Assembly (NCBI GenBank): GCA_021741355.1
Contig: JAIOXZ010000009.1
Span: 47,174 to 111,173 of the forward strand
DNA length: 64,000 nt
Direction: 5' to 3'
Origin: Caulobacter sp.
GTDB taxonomy: Bacteria > Pseudomonadota > Alphaproteobacteria > Caulobacterales > Caulobacteraceae
The notes beneath the pieces were generated by a model. The model worked only from the letters and a program-made list of their open reading frames with translations. It was not told where the DNA came from and did no database searches. Made by a program: the position numbers and the translations under genes. Each line of letters begins with the position of its first letter. Position 1 is the first letter of the stretch. Below, piece after piece: positions 1 to 9,444 of the stretch.

Positions 1-84
1 GCCGGCGGCGATCTGTTCCTGCTGGCGCCGGTGACGACCACACTATCGCGCGGCGCCAGCGCCGGGGGACACCTGACGGGTTGA
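1..84 (+). CDS. 3' end of an unidentified gene (partial)
   Basis: Frame 1 is open from the window edge to a TGA at 82-84, and its codons mostly end in G or C, as in the real genes here. The 27 visible residues (ending SAGGHLTG) match no family I recognise. A second frame (starting at base 3) is open to about 178 but has poorer third-position GC and is probably a shadow. In other bacteria an encapsulin shell gene can lie beside a ferritin-like gene such as the next one, but this tail does not resemble an encapsulin C-terminus. Bases 85-208 hold no other gene that I can support. Confidence 0.3.
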   Translation, partial: AGGDLFLLAPVTTTLSRGASAGGHLTG

Positions 85-208
85 AGCTTGTCCCGTTCCT
101 CGTCCTGGCCCGGACTAGCCGCGCCATGACGAGGAATATGAGCAGGGATGATGCGCGGCGGCCCGGTCCGCGTTAGGAGTCTGCAACCCCGATCCAATGG
201 AGCTCCGC

Positions 209-520
209 ATGTCGAGTGAAGGCCTTCACGTTCCCCGCGAGAAGCTGAGCAAGAAGACCCTGCTGCAGCACTACGCCATCACCTCGCTGATCGAGGAGCT
301 GGAGGCCGTGGACTGGTATCGCCAGCGCGCGGATGACTGCGAGGACGAGGAGCTGAAGGCGATCCTGCTGCACAACGCCGCCGAGGAGCTGGAACACGCG
401 GCCATGGCGCTGGAGTGGCTGCGCCGGAGCGACGCCGAGGTCGACAAGAACCTGCGCGAATATCTCTTCAAGGAAGGCTCGATCACGGGCCACGAAGAGA
501 AGGCGACCGGCAAGGCGTGA
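209..520 (+). CDS. Encapsulated-ferritin (EncFtn)-type ferritin-like protein
   Basis: This 103-residue helical protein closely resembles the encapsulin-associated ferritin described from Rhodospirillum rubrum. It shares the helix-1 motif EELEAVDWY (residues 29-37) and the helix-2 motif EELEHAAM (59-66). E30, E60 and H63 correspond to the ferroxidase ligands, which in the family form across a dimer interface, so it should oxidise and help store Fe(II). The upstream ATG at 197 is open too, but GGAG at 199-202 sits 6 bases before the ATG at 209, so I chose 209. The C-terminus ends in GHEEKATGKA and lacks the LTVGSL-like peptide that usually targets cargo to encapsulin shells. The stop overlaps the GTG start of rluD. 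Confidence 0.85.
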   Translation: MSSEGLHVPREKLSKKTLLQHYAITSLIEELEAVDWYRQRADDCEDEELKAILLHNAAEELEHAAMALEWLRRSDAEVDKNLREYLFKEGSITGHEEKATGKA

Positions 521-1539
521 CCCCGGTCGACGGCCTGCCTGACGACGAGGAAGCCCTCGAGCCCGACCAGCCGGGCGAACGGGTGATCGAGATCACGCCC
601 GAGGACGCCGGCGCCCGGCTGGACAAGAGCCTCGCGGACCGACTGCCGGAGCTGTCGCGCGGCCGCGTCCAGACCCTGATGGCGGCGGGGATGATCAGCC
701 GCGACGGCACGGTTGTGACCGACGCCTCGGCCAGGGCGGCGGCGGGCCTCTACCGGCTGCTGATCCCGCCTCCGGAATCGACCGAGGTGGTCGGCGAGGC
801 GATCCCGCTGAGCGTGCTGTTCGAGGACGAACATCTGATCGTCGTCGACAAGCCGGCCGGCATGGCCGCCCATCCGGGTCCGGGGACGCCGGGCGGCACC
901 CTGGTCAACGCGCTGATCCATCACTGCGGCGCAAGTCTGTCGGGCATCGGCGGCGTCGCGCGGCCCGGCATCGTCCACCGGCTCGACAAGGACACCAGCG
1001 GGGTGATGGTCGCGGCCAAGACCGACGCGGCCCACCAGGGGCTATCGGCGCTGTTCGCCGCGCACGACATCGACCGGCTCTACATCGCCCTCACGCGCGG
1101 CACGCCGAGCCCCTCGAAGGGCACGATCACGACGCAGATCGGCCGCAGCCAGCACGACCGCAAGAAGATGGCGATCCTCAAGACCGGCGGCCGCGAGGCG
1201 ACGACCCACTACCGCGTCGAGCAGGCCTATGGTCCGCAGGCGAAACCGGTGGCCGCGCGCGTGTCCTGCCGCCTCGAGACGGGGCGCACGCACCAGATCC
1301 GCGTGCACATGGCCAGCAAGGGCGCGCCCTGCCTGGGCGATCCGACCTATGGCTCCGGCCCGCCCGCCCCCGTCGTCCGCGACGCCATGGCCGCGGCAGG
1401 CCTGCAGCGCCAGGCGCTGCACGCGGCGGTGTTGGGGTTCGTGCATCCGGTAACCGGCGAGTCCCTGCGGTTCGAGACGCCCCTGCCCGCCGACATGCTG
1501 GCGCTGGAAGCGGCGTTGGCGCAGATTCCTTCTCCCTGA
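517..1539 (+). CDS. rluD: 23S rRNA pseudouridine synthase RluD-like
   Basis: RluA-family pseudouridine synthase, expected to modify uridines in helix 69 of 23S rRNA. An N-terminal S4 RNA-binding domain (ARLDKSLADRLPELSRGRV, about residues 28-46) is followed by the catalytic domain with the hallmark HRLDKDTSGVMV, whose Asp is the nucleophile, and the late motif LETGRTHQIRVHM. I start it at the GTG at 517, which overlaps the ferritin stop (GTGA) and gives 340 residues, normal for RluD. The upstream in-frame extension from 415 would lie inside the ferritin gene. Overlap with a ferritin gene suggests co-translation, but no functional link is obvious. Confidence 0.9.
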   Translation: MTPVDGLPDDEEALEPDQPGERVIEITPEDAGARLDKSLADRLPELSRGRVQTLMAAGMISRDGTVVTDASARAAAGLYRLLIPPPESTEVVGEAIPLSVLFEDEHLIVVDKPAGMAAHPGPGTPGGTLVNALIHHCGASLSGIGGVARPGIVHRLDKDTSGVMVAAKTDAAHQGLSALFAAHDIDRLYIALTRGTPSPSKGTITTQIGRSQHDRKKMAILKTGGREATTHYRVEQAYGPQAKPVAARVSCRLETGRTHQIRVHMASKGAPCLGDPTYGSGPPAPVVRDAMAAAGLQRQALHAAVLGFVHPVTGESLRFETPLPADMLALEAALAQIPSP

Positions 1540-1672
1540 GGGAGAAGGAGGGGCCCGTCCTGCGAGGCGGGATGGGAGGTTGAGGGTTTACGGACCCGAC
1601 CGTTTCACACCGTAACCCCTCACCCTCCCGCCGCTACGCGTCGGGCCCCTCCCTCTCCCTGCGGGAGAGGGA
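1528..1672. repeat. REP-like palindromic element after rluD
   Basis: A composite inverted repeat bounded by two small palindromes: CCTTCTCCCT-G-AGGGAGAAGG at 1528-1548, which contains the rluD stop codon, and TCCCTCTCCC-TGC-GGGAGAGGGA at 1650-1672. The inner arms are also complementary (AGGAGGGGCCC... near 1547 against ...GGGCCCCTCC near 1643). It can fold as one long hairpin in RNA or DNA. Such units are scattered between genes in Caulobacterales. It may end or protect the rluD transcript. Confidence 0.7.
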
Positions 1673-1741
1673 AATTGAATCTGCACCAAACCCGCGAGAC
1701 TCCCGGGACATATCTTGTCGGGACAAGTCGAGACATTGGGC

Positions 1742-2437
1742 ATGCTCCAGTGGACATTTCTCGCCATCGCCCTCGCGCTCGCCACGGTAGCCGTCCGTCC
1801 GAAAGAGGCCGCTCCCTCCCCCGCCCGATCGGCCGTCGTCGCGCCGGGCCTCTTCCCCCTGCCCTGCGCCGATGCCGGACCGTTGCGACCGCATACGCGG
1901 GGCTATTGCCTGATCCGGCGCCACTACGTCCGGGAGGCGCCGCGCGCCGCGCTGCTCAGGGCGGCGGCCACCCTGCAGGCGCGCCACCCGGGAACGATCG
2001 TCCGCTACATGGAGGCCTCCTGGCCGATCGGGACGCGGCCGATGCCGCCTCATCTCTCCCACGGCGACGGACGACAGATCGATCTGGCGCTGTTCTATGT
2101 CGATCTGAAGGGCCTTCCGCTCGTCGCGGCGCCGACCCGATCAGGCTACGGCGCCTACGAACCGCCGCTGAAATCCGGGGACCGGCGTTGCACCGGCGCC
2201 ACGGCCAGGGCCCCCGGAATCGCCGCTCCGGACCCGGCGGCGGGTCGGAGGTGGCGTCTGGACGAGGTCCGGACAGCCGCACTGGTCCGCCTCCTGGCCG
2301 CTGATCCACAGGTGCGCCGCGTGTTCATCGAACCCCACCTGAAGGCCCGTTTGGGCTTGTCGGACTTGGGAAAAGTCCGCTTCGCGGGCTGCCGGGCGGC
2401 GCGGCATGACGACCACATCCATGTGGATTTTTTCTGA
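1742..2437 (+). CDS. Penicillin-insensitive murein endopeptidase-like (LAS/M74) protein
   Basis: A 231-residue protein with an N-terminal hydrophobic segment (LQWTFLAIALALATVAV), probably an uncleaved anchor or signal peptide. The zinc-site pattern of LAS peptidases is present: HGDGRQID (His then Asp seven residues on) and the C-terminal HDDHIHVDF with its HxH. MepA-type enzymes of this fold cut D-Ala-meso-DAP cross-links in peptidoglycan. The spacing between motifs and the C-terminal KVRFAGCRAARHDDH stretch fit MepA-like proteins more than LD-carboxypeptidases. An in-frame ATG at 1715 is possible, but I prefer 1742 because it begins directly before the hydrophobic helix. It stands alone between rluD and rpoH. 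Confidence 0.65.
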   Translation: MLQWTFLAIALALATVAVRPKEAAPSPARSAVVAPGLFPLPCADAGPLRPHTRGYCLIRRHYVREAPRAALLRAAATLQARHPGTIVRYMEASWPIGTRPMPPHLSHGDGRQIDLALFYVDLKGLPLVAAPTRSGYGAYEPPLKSGDRRCTGATARAPGIAAPDPAAGRRWRLDEVRTAALVRLLAADPQVRRVFIEPHLKARLGLSDLGKVRFAGCRAARHDDHIHVDFF

Positions 2438-2599
2438 CAACCCACTGACACAATCTCGATATCCCAGCGCCACAGTCAGGGATTACAAATTGCTCACTGG
2501 CCTTCCAACGGCCGGATCGGCTTCCTATCTCGGAAGTTAAGGGGGGCGCGGGACCACGCATTGTCGGCCACGCACCCGAGTTTTGAAGGGGATGTACCT

Positions 2600-3487
2600 A
2601 TGGCCGCAACGTCTCTCGCCGTGATGACGCCCGATGGCGGTCTGTCGCGCTATCTGACCGAAATCCGCAAGTTCCCCATGCTGGCCAAGGACGAGGAGTT
2701 CATGCTGGGCAAGGCCTGGAAGGAACACCAGGACCCTGAGGCCGCTCACCGCCTCGTCACCAGCCACCTGCGCCTCGTGGCCAAGATCGCCATGGGCTAT
2801 CGCGGCTACGGCCTGCCGATCGGGGAAGTGATCTCCGAGGGCAACGTCGGCCTGATGCAGGCGGTCAAGAAATTCGAGCCCGAGAAGGGCTTCCGCCTGG
2901 CCACCTACGCCATGTGGTGGATCCGCGCCTCGATCCAGGAATATATCCTGCGCAGCTGGTCGCTCGTGAAGATGGGCACCACCGCGGCGCAGAAGAAGCT
3001 GTTCTTCAACCTGCGCAAGGCCAAGGCCGAGATCAGCGCCTTCGAGGAAGGTGATCTGCATCCCGAGCATGTGAAGACAATCGCGACAAAGCTGGGCGTG
3101 CTGGACGAGGAGGTCATCTCGATGAACCGCCGTCTGTCCGGCGGCGACGCCTCGCTGAACGCGCCGATGCGCGCCGACGGCGAAAGCGAGTGGCAGGACT
3201 GGCTGGCCGATGACAACGCCGTCAGCCAGGAGACCCAGGTCGCCGAGGCCGAGGAAACCAGCCTGCGCATGGACCTGTTGCAGGAGGCCATGGCCGAGCT
3301 GTCGGACCGCGAGCGTCACATCCTGACCGAGCGCCGGCTGAAGGACGACCCGACCACCCTCGAGGAACTGGCCTCCGAATACGGCGTCAGCCGCGAGCGG
3401 GTGCGTCAGATCGAGGTCCGGGCGTTCGAAAAGCTGCAGAAGACCATGCGCGCCGCCGCCCTTGAGCGGCAGATGGTCGAGGCCTGA
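2600..3487 (+). CDS. rpoH: RNA polymerase heat-shock sigma factor RpoH (sigma-32)
   Basis: Sigma-70 family protein of 295 residues, near identical in layout to Caulobacter RpoH. It begins MAATSLAVMTPDGGLSRYL, has region 2 (GLPIGEVISEGNVGLMQAV, then ATYAMWWIRASIQEYI), the RpoH box around AAQKKLFFNLRKAK, and a region 4 helix-turn-helix (LEELASEYGVSRERVRQIE). It directs RNA polymerase to chaperone and protease genes such as htpX, which is also in this window. A start at 2561 is open, but AAGGGG at 2586-2591 is well placed for the ATG at 2600, which also matches the family start. The 160 bases upstream hold its promoter; I could not assign a -35/-10 pair with confidence. Confidence 0.96.
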   Translation: MAATSLAVMTPDGGLSRYLTEIRKFPMLAKDEEFMLGKAWKEHQDPEAAHRLVTSHLRLVAKIAMGYRGYGLPIGEVISEGNVGLMQAVKKFEPEKGFRLATYAMWWIRASIQEYILRSWSLVKMGTTAAQKKLFFNLRKAKAEISAFEEGDLHPEHVKTIATKLGVLDEEVISMNRRLSGGDASLNAPMRADGESEWQDWLADDNAVSQETQVAEAEETSLRMDLLQEAMAELSDRERHILTERRLKDDPTTLEELASEYGVSRERVRQIEVRAFEKLQKTMRAAALERQMVEA

Positions 3488-3494
3488 TCAGGCC
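3481..3494. other. Perfect palindrome spanning two convergent stop codons
   Basis: GGCCTGATCAGGCC at 3481-3494 is a perfect 14-bp palindrome. It contains the rpoH stop (TGA, 3485-3487) and, on the other strand, the stop of the receiver gene (complement of TCA, 3488-3490). The genes end back to back with no spacer. It could fold into a short stem in either transcript, but there is no T tract, so I do not call it an intrinsic terminator. Confidence 0.5.
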
Positions 3495-4327
3495 GCGCGG
3501 GCGGCGTCCGCCGCTTCGGGCGGCATGAACACCAGAAGGCTGCCGATGGCGCCATCCAGCGCCCGACGGTCCGTCGCGGTTTCATCGGTCAGCTGCCGGC
3601 TCAGCGCTGCGGCGGCTTCCATCATGGTGGAGTCGCTCAGCGACACGGCGACCTTCTGGATGTCCGCCGCCTGGGCGAGCAGCGCGCGGCGCGCCTGCGG
3701 CCAGTCGCTGTCCAGCGCGGCTGCGGCGGCGCGCACGATCTTCAGGGCCTGGATCAGGCGCATTTCATCAGACGTCTTGCGGCTGTCGGACTTGCGCTTG
3801 CGCGGCCCGGCGTAGTCGCCCGAGTTGAACCGGCGGCGGTCGGGCCCGACATATTGCACCGCCTCGACCCAGTCGCGCGGCTTCAAGGCCACGGCTTCCA
3901 GCCGACGCAGAAGATCCTTGATGGTGAAAGGCTTGCGCAGGAATTCATGCACGCCCGCGTCGCGGGCGCCGAGGATCGCCTGGGCCGTCGCCTCGCCGGT
4001 GACCATGATGATCGGCGCCTTGCGGCAACTGAAATCGCTGCGGCGGATCGCGCGCGCCAGTCGGGCGCCGTCCAACGCGGGGCCGGAGTGCTCCATGAAG
4101 ATGAGCTGCGGATCGACCACCGCCGCCATCTGCAGCGCCTTCTGGTCGGTCGCCGCACTGACGATCTGGGTCGCGGCGACGGACCTGAGCAGATCCGCCA
4201 GCAACTTCACCGCGGCAGGCTGAGGCTCAACGATGAGCACTCGCTGGAGATGCGGAGCCAGCCGTTGCTGCAACCTGTCTTCGGCGGTGAACAAGACTTG
4301 CTCCGGAGTCCCTGAAGGAGCCGACAT
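3488..4327 (-). CDS. Atypical receiver-domain protein with Glu at the phosphoacceptor position
   Basis: A 279-residue protein whose residues about 28-150 have the CheY/receiver fold pattern. VLIVEPQP (30-37) replaces the usual acidic pair, LIFMEHSGP (75-83) puts Glu79 where the phosphorylated Asp should be, T110 follows IIMV, and FLRKPF supplies the conserved Lys132. With Asp replaced by Glu and the DD pair by EP, it is probably not phosphorylated and may be locked in an active-like state. The C-terminal 130 residues are helical with no recognised output domain. It ends against rpoH and lies 36 bases downstream of the unknown gene at 4364-5497 in the same direction. Its partner is unknown. 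Confidence 0.75.
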   Translation of the reverse strand: MSAPSGTPEQVLFTAEDRLQQRLAPHLQRVLIVEPQPAAVKLLADLLRSVAATQIVSAATDQKALQMAAVVDPQLIFMEHSGPALDGARLARAIRRSDFSCRKAPIIMVTGEATAQAILGARDAGVHEFLRKPFTIKDLLRRLEAVALKPRDWVEAVQYVGPDRRRFNSGDYAGPRKRKSDSRKTSDEMRLIQALKIVRAAAAALDSDWPQARRALLAQAADIQKVAVSLSDSTMMEAAAALSRQLTDETATDRRALDGAIGSLLVFMPPEAADAARAA

Positions 4328-4363
4328 TAGGGCGGGAACCGGTAAAGATCGGCTTGACGAAAC

Positions 4364-5497
4364 TCAGATCGCCAATTGCTCTCCGAGGCCGGCCTCGAAA
4401 TCCTGGAAGATGTCGATCGCCTCATCGACCATCACAATGGCGAGGCGACTTCGCGGGAACCGGTACCGCCAGAAACTGGCGATGTGCGACACCTGCCCGA
4501 CCTTCTCGCCGAGTGACAGGAACTGTTGCGGCGCGTCGAGCAGGAAGCGCCGGAAGGCGGCGGGATCGCCTCGCTGGGTCAGGCCTTCGAAGGCGCGGTC
4601 ATATGCCCTCAGCGACCGGTCTATCTCGCTGCGTTGAGCCAGAATCGCACGCTTGATCCGCTCTCGCGCTGCATCCAGATACTGCCCGGTCTCCAGGTCC
4701 CTGGGCCCGGAAATGGTCAATGTGCCGATCTCTCTGGCGACCGCCGCGAGTTGCGGCTGGAGCACGGTCAGCATCCATTTGTAGTAGAGGAAGCCCTTCC
4801 AGCTGAACACGCCTTCGCTGAATTCCTGCCCCTCAAGCATGAAGGTCGCGCGGAGCGGTTCGAGGCGTTCGTCGATGTCGGTCGACAGCAAGGCTTCCAC
4901 CAGCCGCGCCGTAAAGCCCCCCTTGCCCGTCCGGGCGTAGGCGAGGTTGACCAGCTCCTCGACCTGCATGGCGACGTAGCCGTGCATGGCTTCGAGGTCG
5001 GCCGGCGAGATGGCGAAATAGCAGGGCGCGACCTGAAGGTTGTGTCGTCGCAGATGCTCCCGCAGCAGAAACGGGTCGAGCGAGGGCAGGCTGTCCAGCA
5101 ACCGCAGAACGGTGACGTCGTGGTCCAGTGCGCGGTGGTCGGCGCACGCCTCGCGCAGAAGATCCATCCAGCCGCGCTGGCCGACCAGGAACGACTGCCC
5201 GCCAAGCGCCAGATCGCTGCGCTCAAACGGTATTATGATCTTGGTCGCCGAGGTCCGGTAGTCGTCGAAGACATAGGTCTCGTCCGGGCGCAGCCGGTGT
5301 TTCAGGATCATCGAGGCGTTGAGCACGCGGTTGCGGAACAGCGGGCGTTCGCTCCAGTCGGGGCGACCGACATTCTGGGAAGCGATCGCAAGCAGGTTCA
5401 GCACGCGACTGGTCGACGCCGTCCGCTCAAGGGACCGCAGGCTGCGCGCCGTGCGGTCCGTCGTCGCCGCCAGTTTTGCCCTGCGTCTCGCCCGCAC
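4364..5497 (-). CDS. Conserved hypothetical protein, mostly helical
   Basis: I do not recognise this 377-residue protein. It has no signal peptide or membrane helix, begins with a basic stretch (MRARRRAKLA), and contains a distinctive segment RPDETYVFDDYRTSATKI near residues 69-86, followed by long amphipathic helices. The GTG start at 5497 is preceded by AAGGGG at good spacing, which decides it over a Met further in. It lies between purA and the pseudo-receiver gene, all reading left, with short gaps, so they may share a transcript. Codon use looks native. A cytosolic role is all that can be inferred. Confidence 0.7.
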   Translation of the reverse strand: MRARRRAKLAATTDRTARSLRSLERTASTSRVLNLLAIASQNVGRPDWSERPLFRNRVLNASMILKHRLRPDETYVFDDYRTSATKIIIPFERSDLALGGQSFLVGQRGWMDLLREACADHRALDHDVTVLRLLDSLPSLDPFLLREHLRRHNLQVAPCYFAISPADLEAMHGYVAMQVEELVNLAYARTGKGGFTARLVEALLSTDIDERLEPLRATFMLEGQEFSEGVFSWKGFLYYKWMLTVLQPQLAAVAREIGTLTISGPRDLETGQYLDAARERIKRAILAQRSEIDRSLRAYDRAFEGLTQRGDPAAFRRFLLDAPQQFLSLGEKVGQVSHIASFWRYRFPRSRLAIVMVDEAIDIFQDFEAGLGEQLAI

Positions 5498-5567
5498 CCG
5501 ATTCCCCTTCGCCTGGCCAGGCTAGAGATCAGGGCTGAGCATTCGATTACTGGACAGGGTTAACGGT

Positions 5568-6854
5568 CTATCCCTCGAACGGATCGCGCATCAGGATCGT
5601 GTCGTCCCGCTCCGGACTGGTCGACAGCAGGGCGACAGGCGCGCCGATCAGTTCCTCGATCCGCCGCACGTATTTGATCGCGCTGGCGTTCAGGTCCTTG
5701 AACGAGCGGGCGCCAGCGGTGCTTTCGCTCCAGCCGTCCATCTCCTCGTAGATCGGCACGGCGGCGGCCTGGTCGCGCATCCCGGCGGGCAGGTAGTCGA
5801 AGGTCTTGCCGTTGATGGTGTAGCCGACACAGATTTTGAGGGTCTTCAGCCCGTCCAGCACATCCAGTTTGGTCAGGGCAATGCCGGCGATGCCGTTGAT
5901 CGCCACCGACTGCCGCACCAGCACCGCGTCGAACCAGCCGCAGCGGCGGCTACGGCCGGTGTTGGTGCCGACTTCCCGGCCGACCGTCGCAAGGTGCTTG
6001 CCGACCTCGTCGTCCAGTTCCGCGGCGAAGGGGCCCTCGCCCACGCGCGTGGTGTAGGCCTTGACGATACCCAGCACGTAGCCGGGCCCGCGCGGGCCCA
6101 TGCCCGACCCGGCCGCGGCCTGGCCCGCGACCGTGTTGGACGAGGTGACGAACGGATAGGTGCCGTGGTCGACGTCCAGCAAGGCGCCCTGGGCGCCCTC
6201 GAACAGGATCCGCCGGCCGGCCTTGTAGGCCTGGTCCAGCAAACGCCAGGCCGGCTGCGCGTAGGGCAGGATCTTCGGCGCCAGCGCCAGCAGTTCCGCC
6301 AGCATGGCCTTGCCGTCGGCTTCAGGCAGGCCGAGGCCGCGACGCAGCGCGCCGTGGTGCGACAGCAGCCGGTCAATCTTGGCCTCCAGCGCCTCCGGGT
6401 CGGCCAGGTCGGCGACCCGGATCGCCCGGCGTCCGACCTTGTCCTCATAGGCCGGGCCGATACCCCGGCCCGTGGTGCCGATCTTCTGGGTCGAGGCGGC
6501 CTCGCGCGCCTGGTCGAGGTCCTTGTGCAGCGGCAGGATCAGGCAGGCGTTGTCGGCCAGGACCAGCAGGTCGGGGCCGATGATGACGCCCTGCTGCGCG
6601 ATCTTCTCGATCTCGCCCAGCAGGTGCCAGGGATCGACGACCACGCCGTTGCCGATCACCGACAGCTTGCCCTGGACCACGCCGGATGGCAGCAGGGCCA
6701 GCTTGTAGACCTTGCCGTTGACGACGAGGGTATGGCCGGCGTTGTGGCCGCCCTGGAACCGCACGACCACGTCGGCGCGGTTGCTCAGCCAGTCGACGAT
6801 CTTGCCCTTGCCCTCATCGCCCCACTGGGCGCCGACAACGGTCACATTGGCCAT
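5568..6854 (-). CDS. purA: Adenylosuccinate synthetase
   Basis: PurA joins IMP and aspartate using GTP, the first committed step to AMP. The N-terminus carries the GTP-binding loop [17 protein letters not shown], followed by [11 protein letters not shown] and, later, [16 protein letters not shown], the IMP-binding motif [14 protein letters not shown] and the C-terminal [16 protein letters not shown]. At 428 residues it is full length. Its promoter should lie in the 150 bases between 6855 and 7007. The AMP nucleosidase gene near 54 kb acts on the opposite side of AMP balance. Confidence 0.98.
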   Translation of the reverse strand: MANVTVVGAQWGDEGKGKIVDWLSNRADVVVRFQGGHNAGHTLVVNGKVYKLALLPSGVVQGKLSVIGNGVVVDPWHLLGEIEKIAQQGVIIGPDLLVLADNACLILPLHKDLDQAREAASTQKIGTTGRGIGPAYEDKVGRRAIRVADLADPEALEAKIDRLLSHHGALRRGLGLPEADGKAMLAELLALAPKILPYAQPAWRLLDQAYKAGRRILFEGAQGALLDVDHGTYPFVTSSNTVAGQAAAGSGMGPRGPGYVLGIVKAYTTRVGEGPFAAELDDEVGKHLATVGREVGTNTGRSRRCGWFDAVLVRQSVAINGIAGIALTKLDVLDGLKTLKICVGYTINGKTFDYLPAGMRDQAAAVPIYEEMDGWSESTAGARSFKDLNASAIKYVRRIEELIGAPVALLSTSPERDDTILMRDPFEG

Positions 6855-7007
6855 GGATACGATCCTCCCGCCTGCCGGGACGATCCAGCGCGCCCTTCGA
6901 CAGGCTCCTCGGCGCGTGGACTTGGGATCAATTGTGGGCCGCGCGAAGCGACCGCGGCGGCGTATAGCGAGCGGGGCCGATTGCGTCCAGTCCGCAACGC
7001 AGTTGGA

Positions 7008-7832
7008 CTATGACCCGCCGCGCGTCACCGCGCTCCAGGACCGGCCCTCGCCCGTAGGGACCCTGGCGGTCGCGGCCTTGAGCCAGGCGATGTTGTTGGC
7101 CGCCTGATCGGGCGGAAGATCCTGACGGACCAGCTGTTCGGCTTCGGCCAGGCGGCCCTGCAGGCCGACCACGAGCGCGAGGTTCTGGCGCACGCGGGCG
7201 TCAGCGCGCGGCAGGGCCGCAGCCTGGCGCAGCAGCTGCTCGGCCTGGACCAGATCACCGTGGCCGGCATGGTACATGGCCAGATTGGTCAGCACCGCGG
7301 GCTCGTGCGGGGCGAGGGTCAGGGCCAGGCGATGGGCGGCCAGCGCCTCGTCATCGCGGTCCGCCTGTTCATAGGCGACCGCCAGCAGGGCGACAGGTCG
7401 CCAGTCGCGCGGTGCGAGGATCAGGGCCCGGCGCGCCGGTTCAATGGCGTAGAAGCCCTGGCCGCGGCCGATCTGGGCGCGGGCGGATTCAAGCAGGGCG
7501 TCGAAATTGTCGGGCTGGATCACCAGCACCTGGCCGGCGGCGTCATAGGCCTCCGGGAAGCGGCCGAGCTGGCGCAGCGACACGGCGAGGCCGAGCCCAG
7601 CCTCGACATCGCGGGGGTCGATCTCGAGCTCGCGGGCCCAGAAGGCCGCCCGGGCCAGCGGGTCGATGCGCCCGGCCTCGGCGCGCTGCGTGGCGCCGGC
7701 CTTGGCCCGCAGCATCGGGCCGGTTGACGCCGCGACGGACGGAGGCGTCGGCGCCGGCGCCGGCGCAGCGGCCAGCACGGGCGTCGCGACGAGGGTCAGA
7801 ATGGTTGCGGCGAGGGCCGGCATGCGACACAT
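7008..7832 (-). CDS. Exported tetratricopeptide-repeat protein (TadD-like)
   Basis: A 274-residue protein with an N-terminal signal peptide (ILTLVATPVLAAAPAPAPTP) and an Ala/Pro linker, then four or five TPR units (for example AYDAAGQVLVIQPDNFDALL, RALILAPRDWRPVALLAVAY, HRLALTLAPHEPAVLTNLAM). The last part, VRQDLPPDQAANNIAWLK, resembles the C-terminus of TadD-type Flp pilus lipoproteins of Caulobacterales, but no lipobox Cys is visible and no tad genes are nearby. It probably acts as a periplasmic scaffold. It is divergent from the aminopeptidase gene, and the 81 bases between them hold both promoters. Confidence 0.75.
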   Translation of the reverse strand: MCRMPALAATILTLVATPVLAAAPAPAPTPPSVAASTGPMLRAKAGATQRAEAGRIDPLARAAFWARELEIDPRDVEAGLGLAVSLRQLGRFPEAYDAAGQVLVIQPDNFDALLESARAQIGRGQGFYAIEPARRALILAPRDWRPVALLAVAYEQADRDDEALAAHRLALTLAPHEPAVLTNLAMYHAGHGDLVQAEQLLRQAAALPRADARVRQNLALVVGLQGRLAEAEQLVRQDLPPDQAANNIAWLKAATARVPTGEGRSWSAVTRGGS

Positions 7833-7913
7833 GAGAGGCGAGCCTTTGACGAGGTCTGACCCGCAGCCTCGCCCGTCGGGCTCAAGGAATCGTTAAGCAT
7901 AAAGCCGGCGCCC

Positions 7914-9299
<1,386 letters not shown>

Positions 9300-9444
9300 C
9301 GCGGCGATCCCGGGTCCGGTCATCCAGGGGTCCGCGACCTCGCCGGGTCAAAGAGCCGCCCCGCCCGGTCGGCGTCGCACTGAAGAAAAACCGTCACCAA
9401 TCTGTGTCGAAATCGCAATCGGGCGCCACTAGGCTCAGCGCACG

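Noticed and set aside
3..178. Second open frame at the left edge
   Set aside because: Lower third-position GC and Arg-rich product; frame 1 is the better coding candidate.
197..208. Upstream ATG for the ferritin-like gene
   Set aside because: The GGAG that would serve as ribosome site overlaps this ATG and is correctly spaced for the ATG at 209.
2438..2599. Sigma-32-type promoter for rpoH
   Set aside because: I could not find a convincing CTTGAA / CCCCAT-like pair with proper spacing.
9392..9410. CGTCAC and TGTCGA before the recombinase-like gene as another Pho box
   Set aside because: Only two weak units, 13 bp apart; not enough to call.
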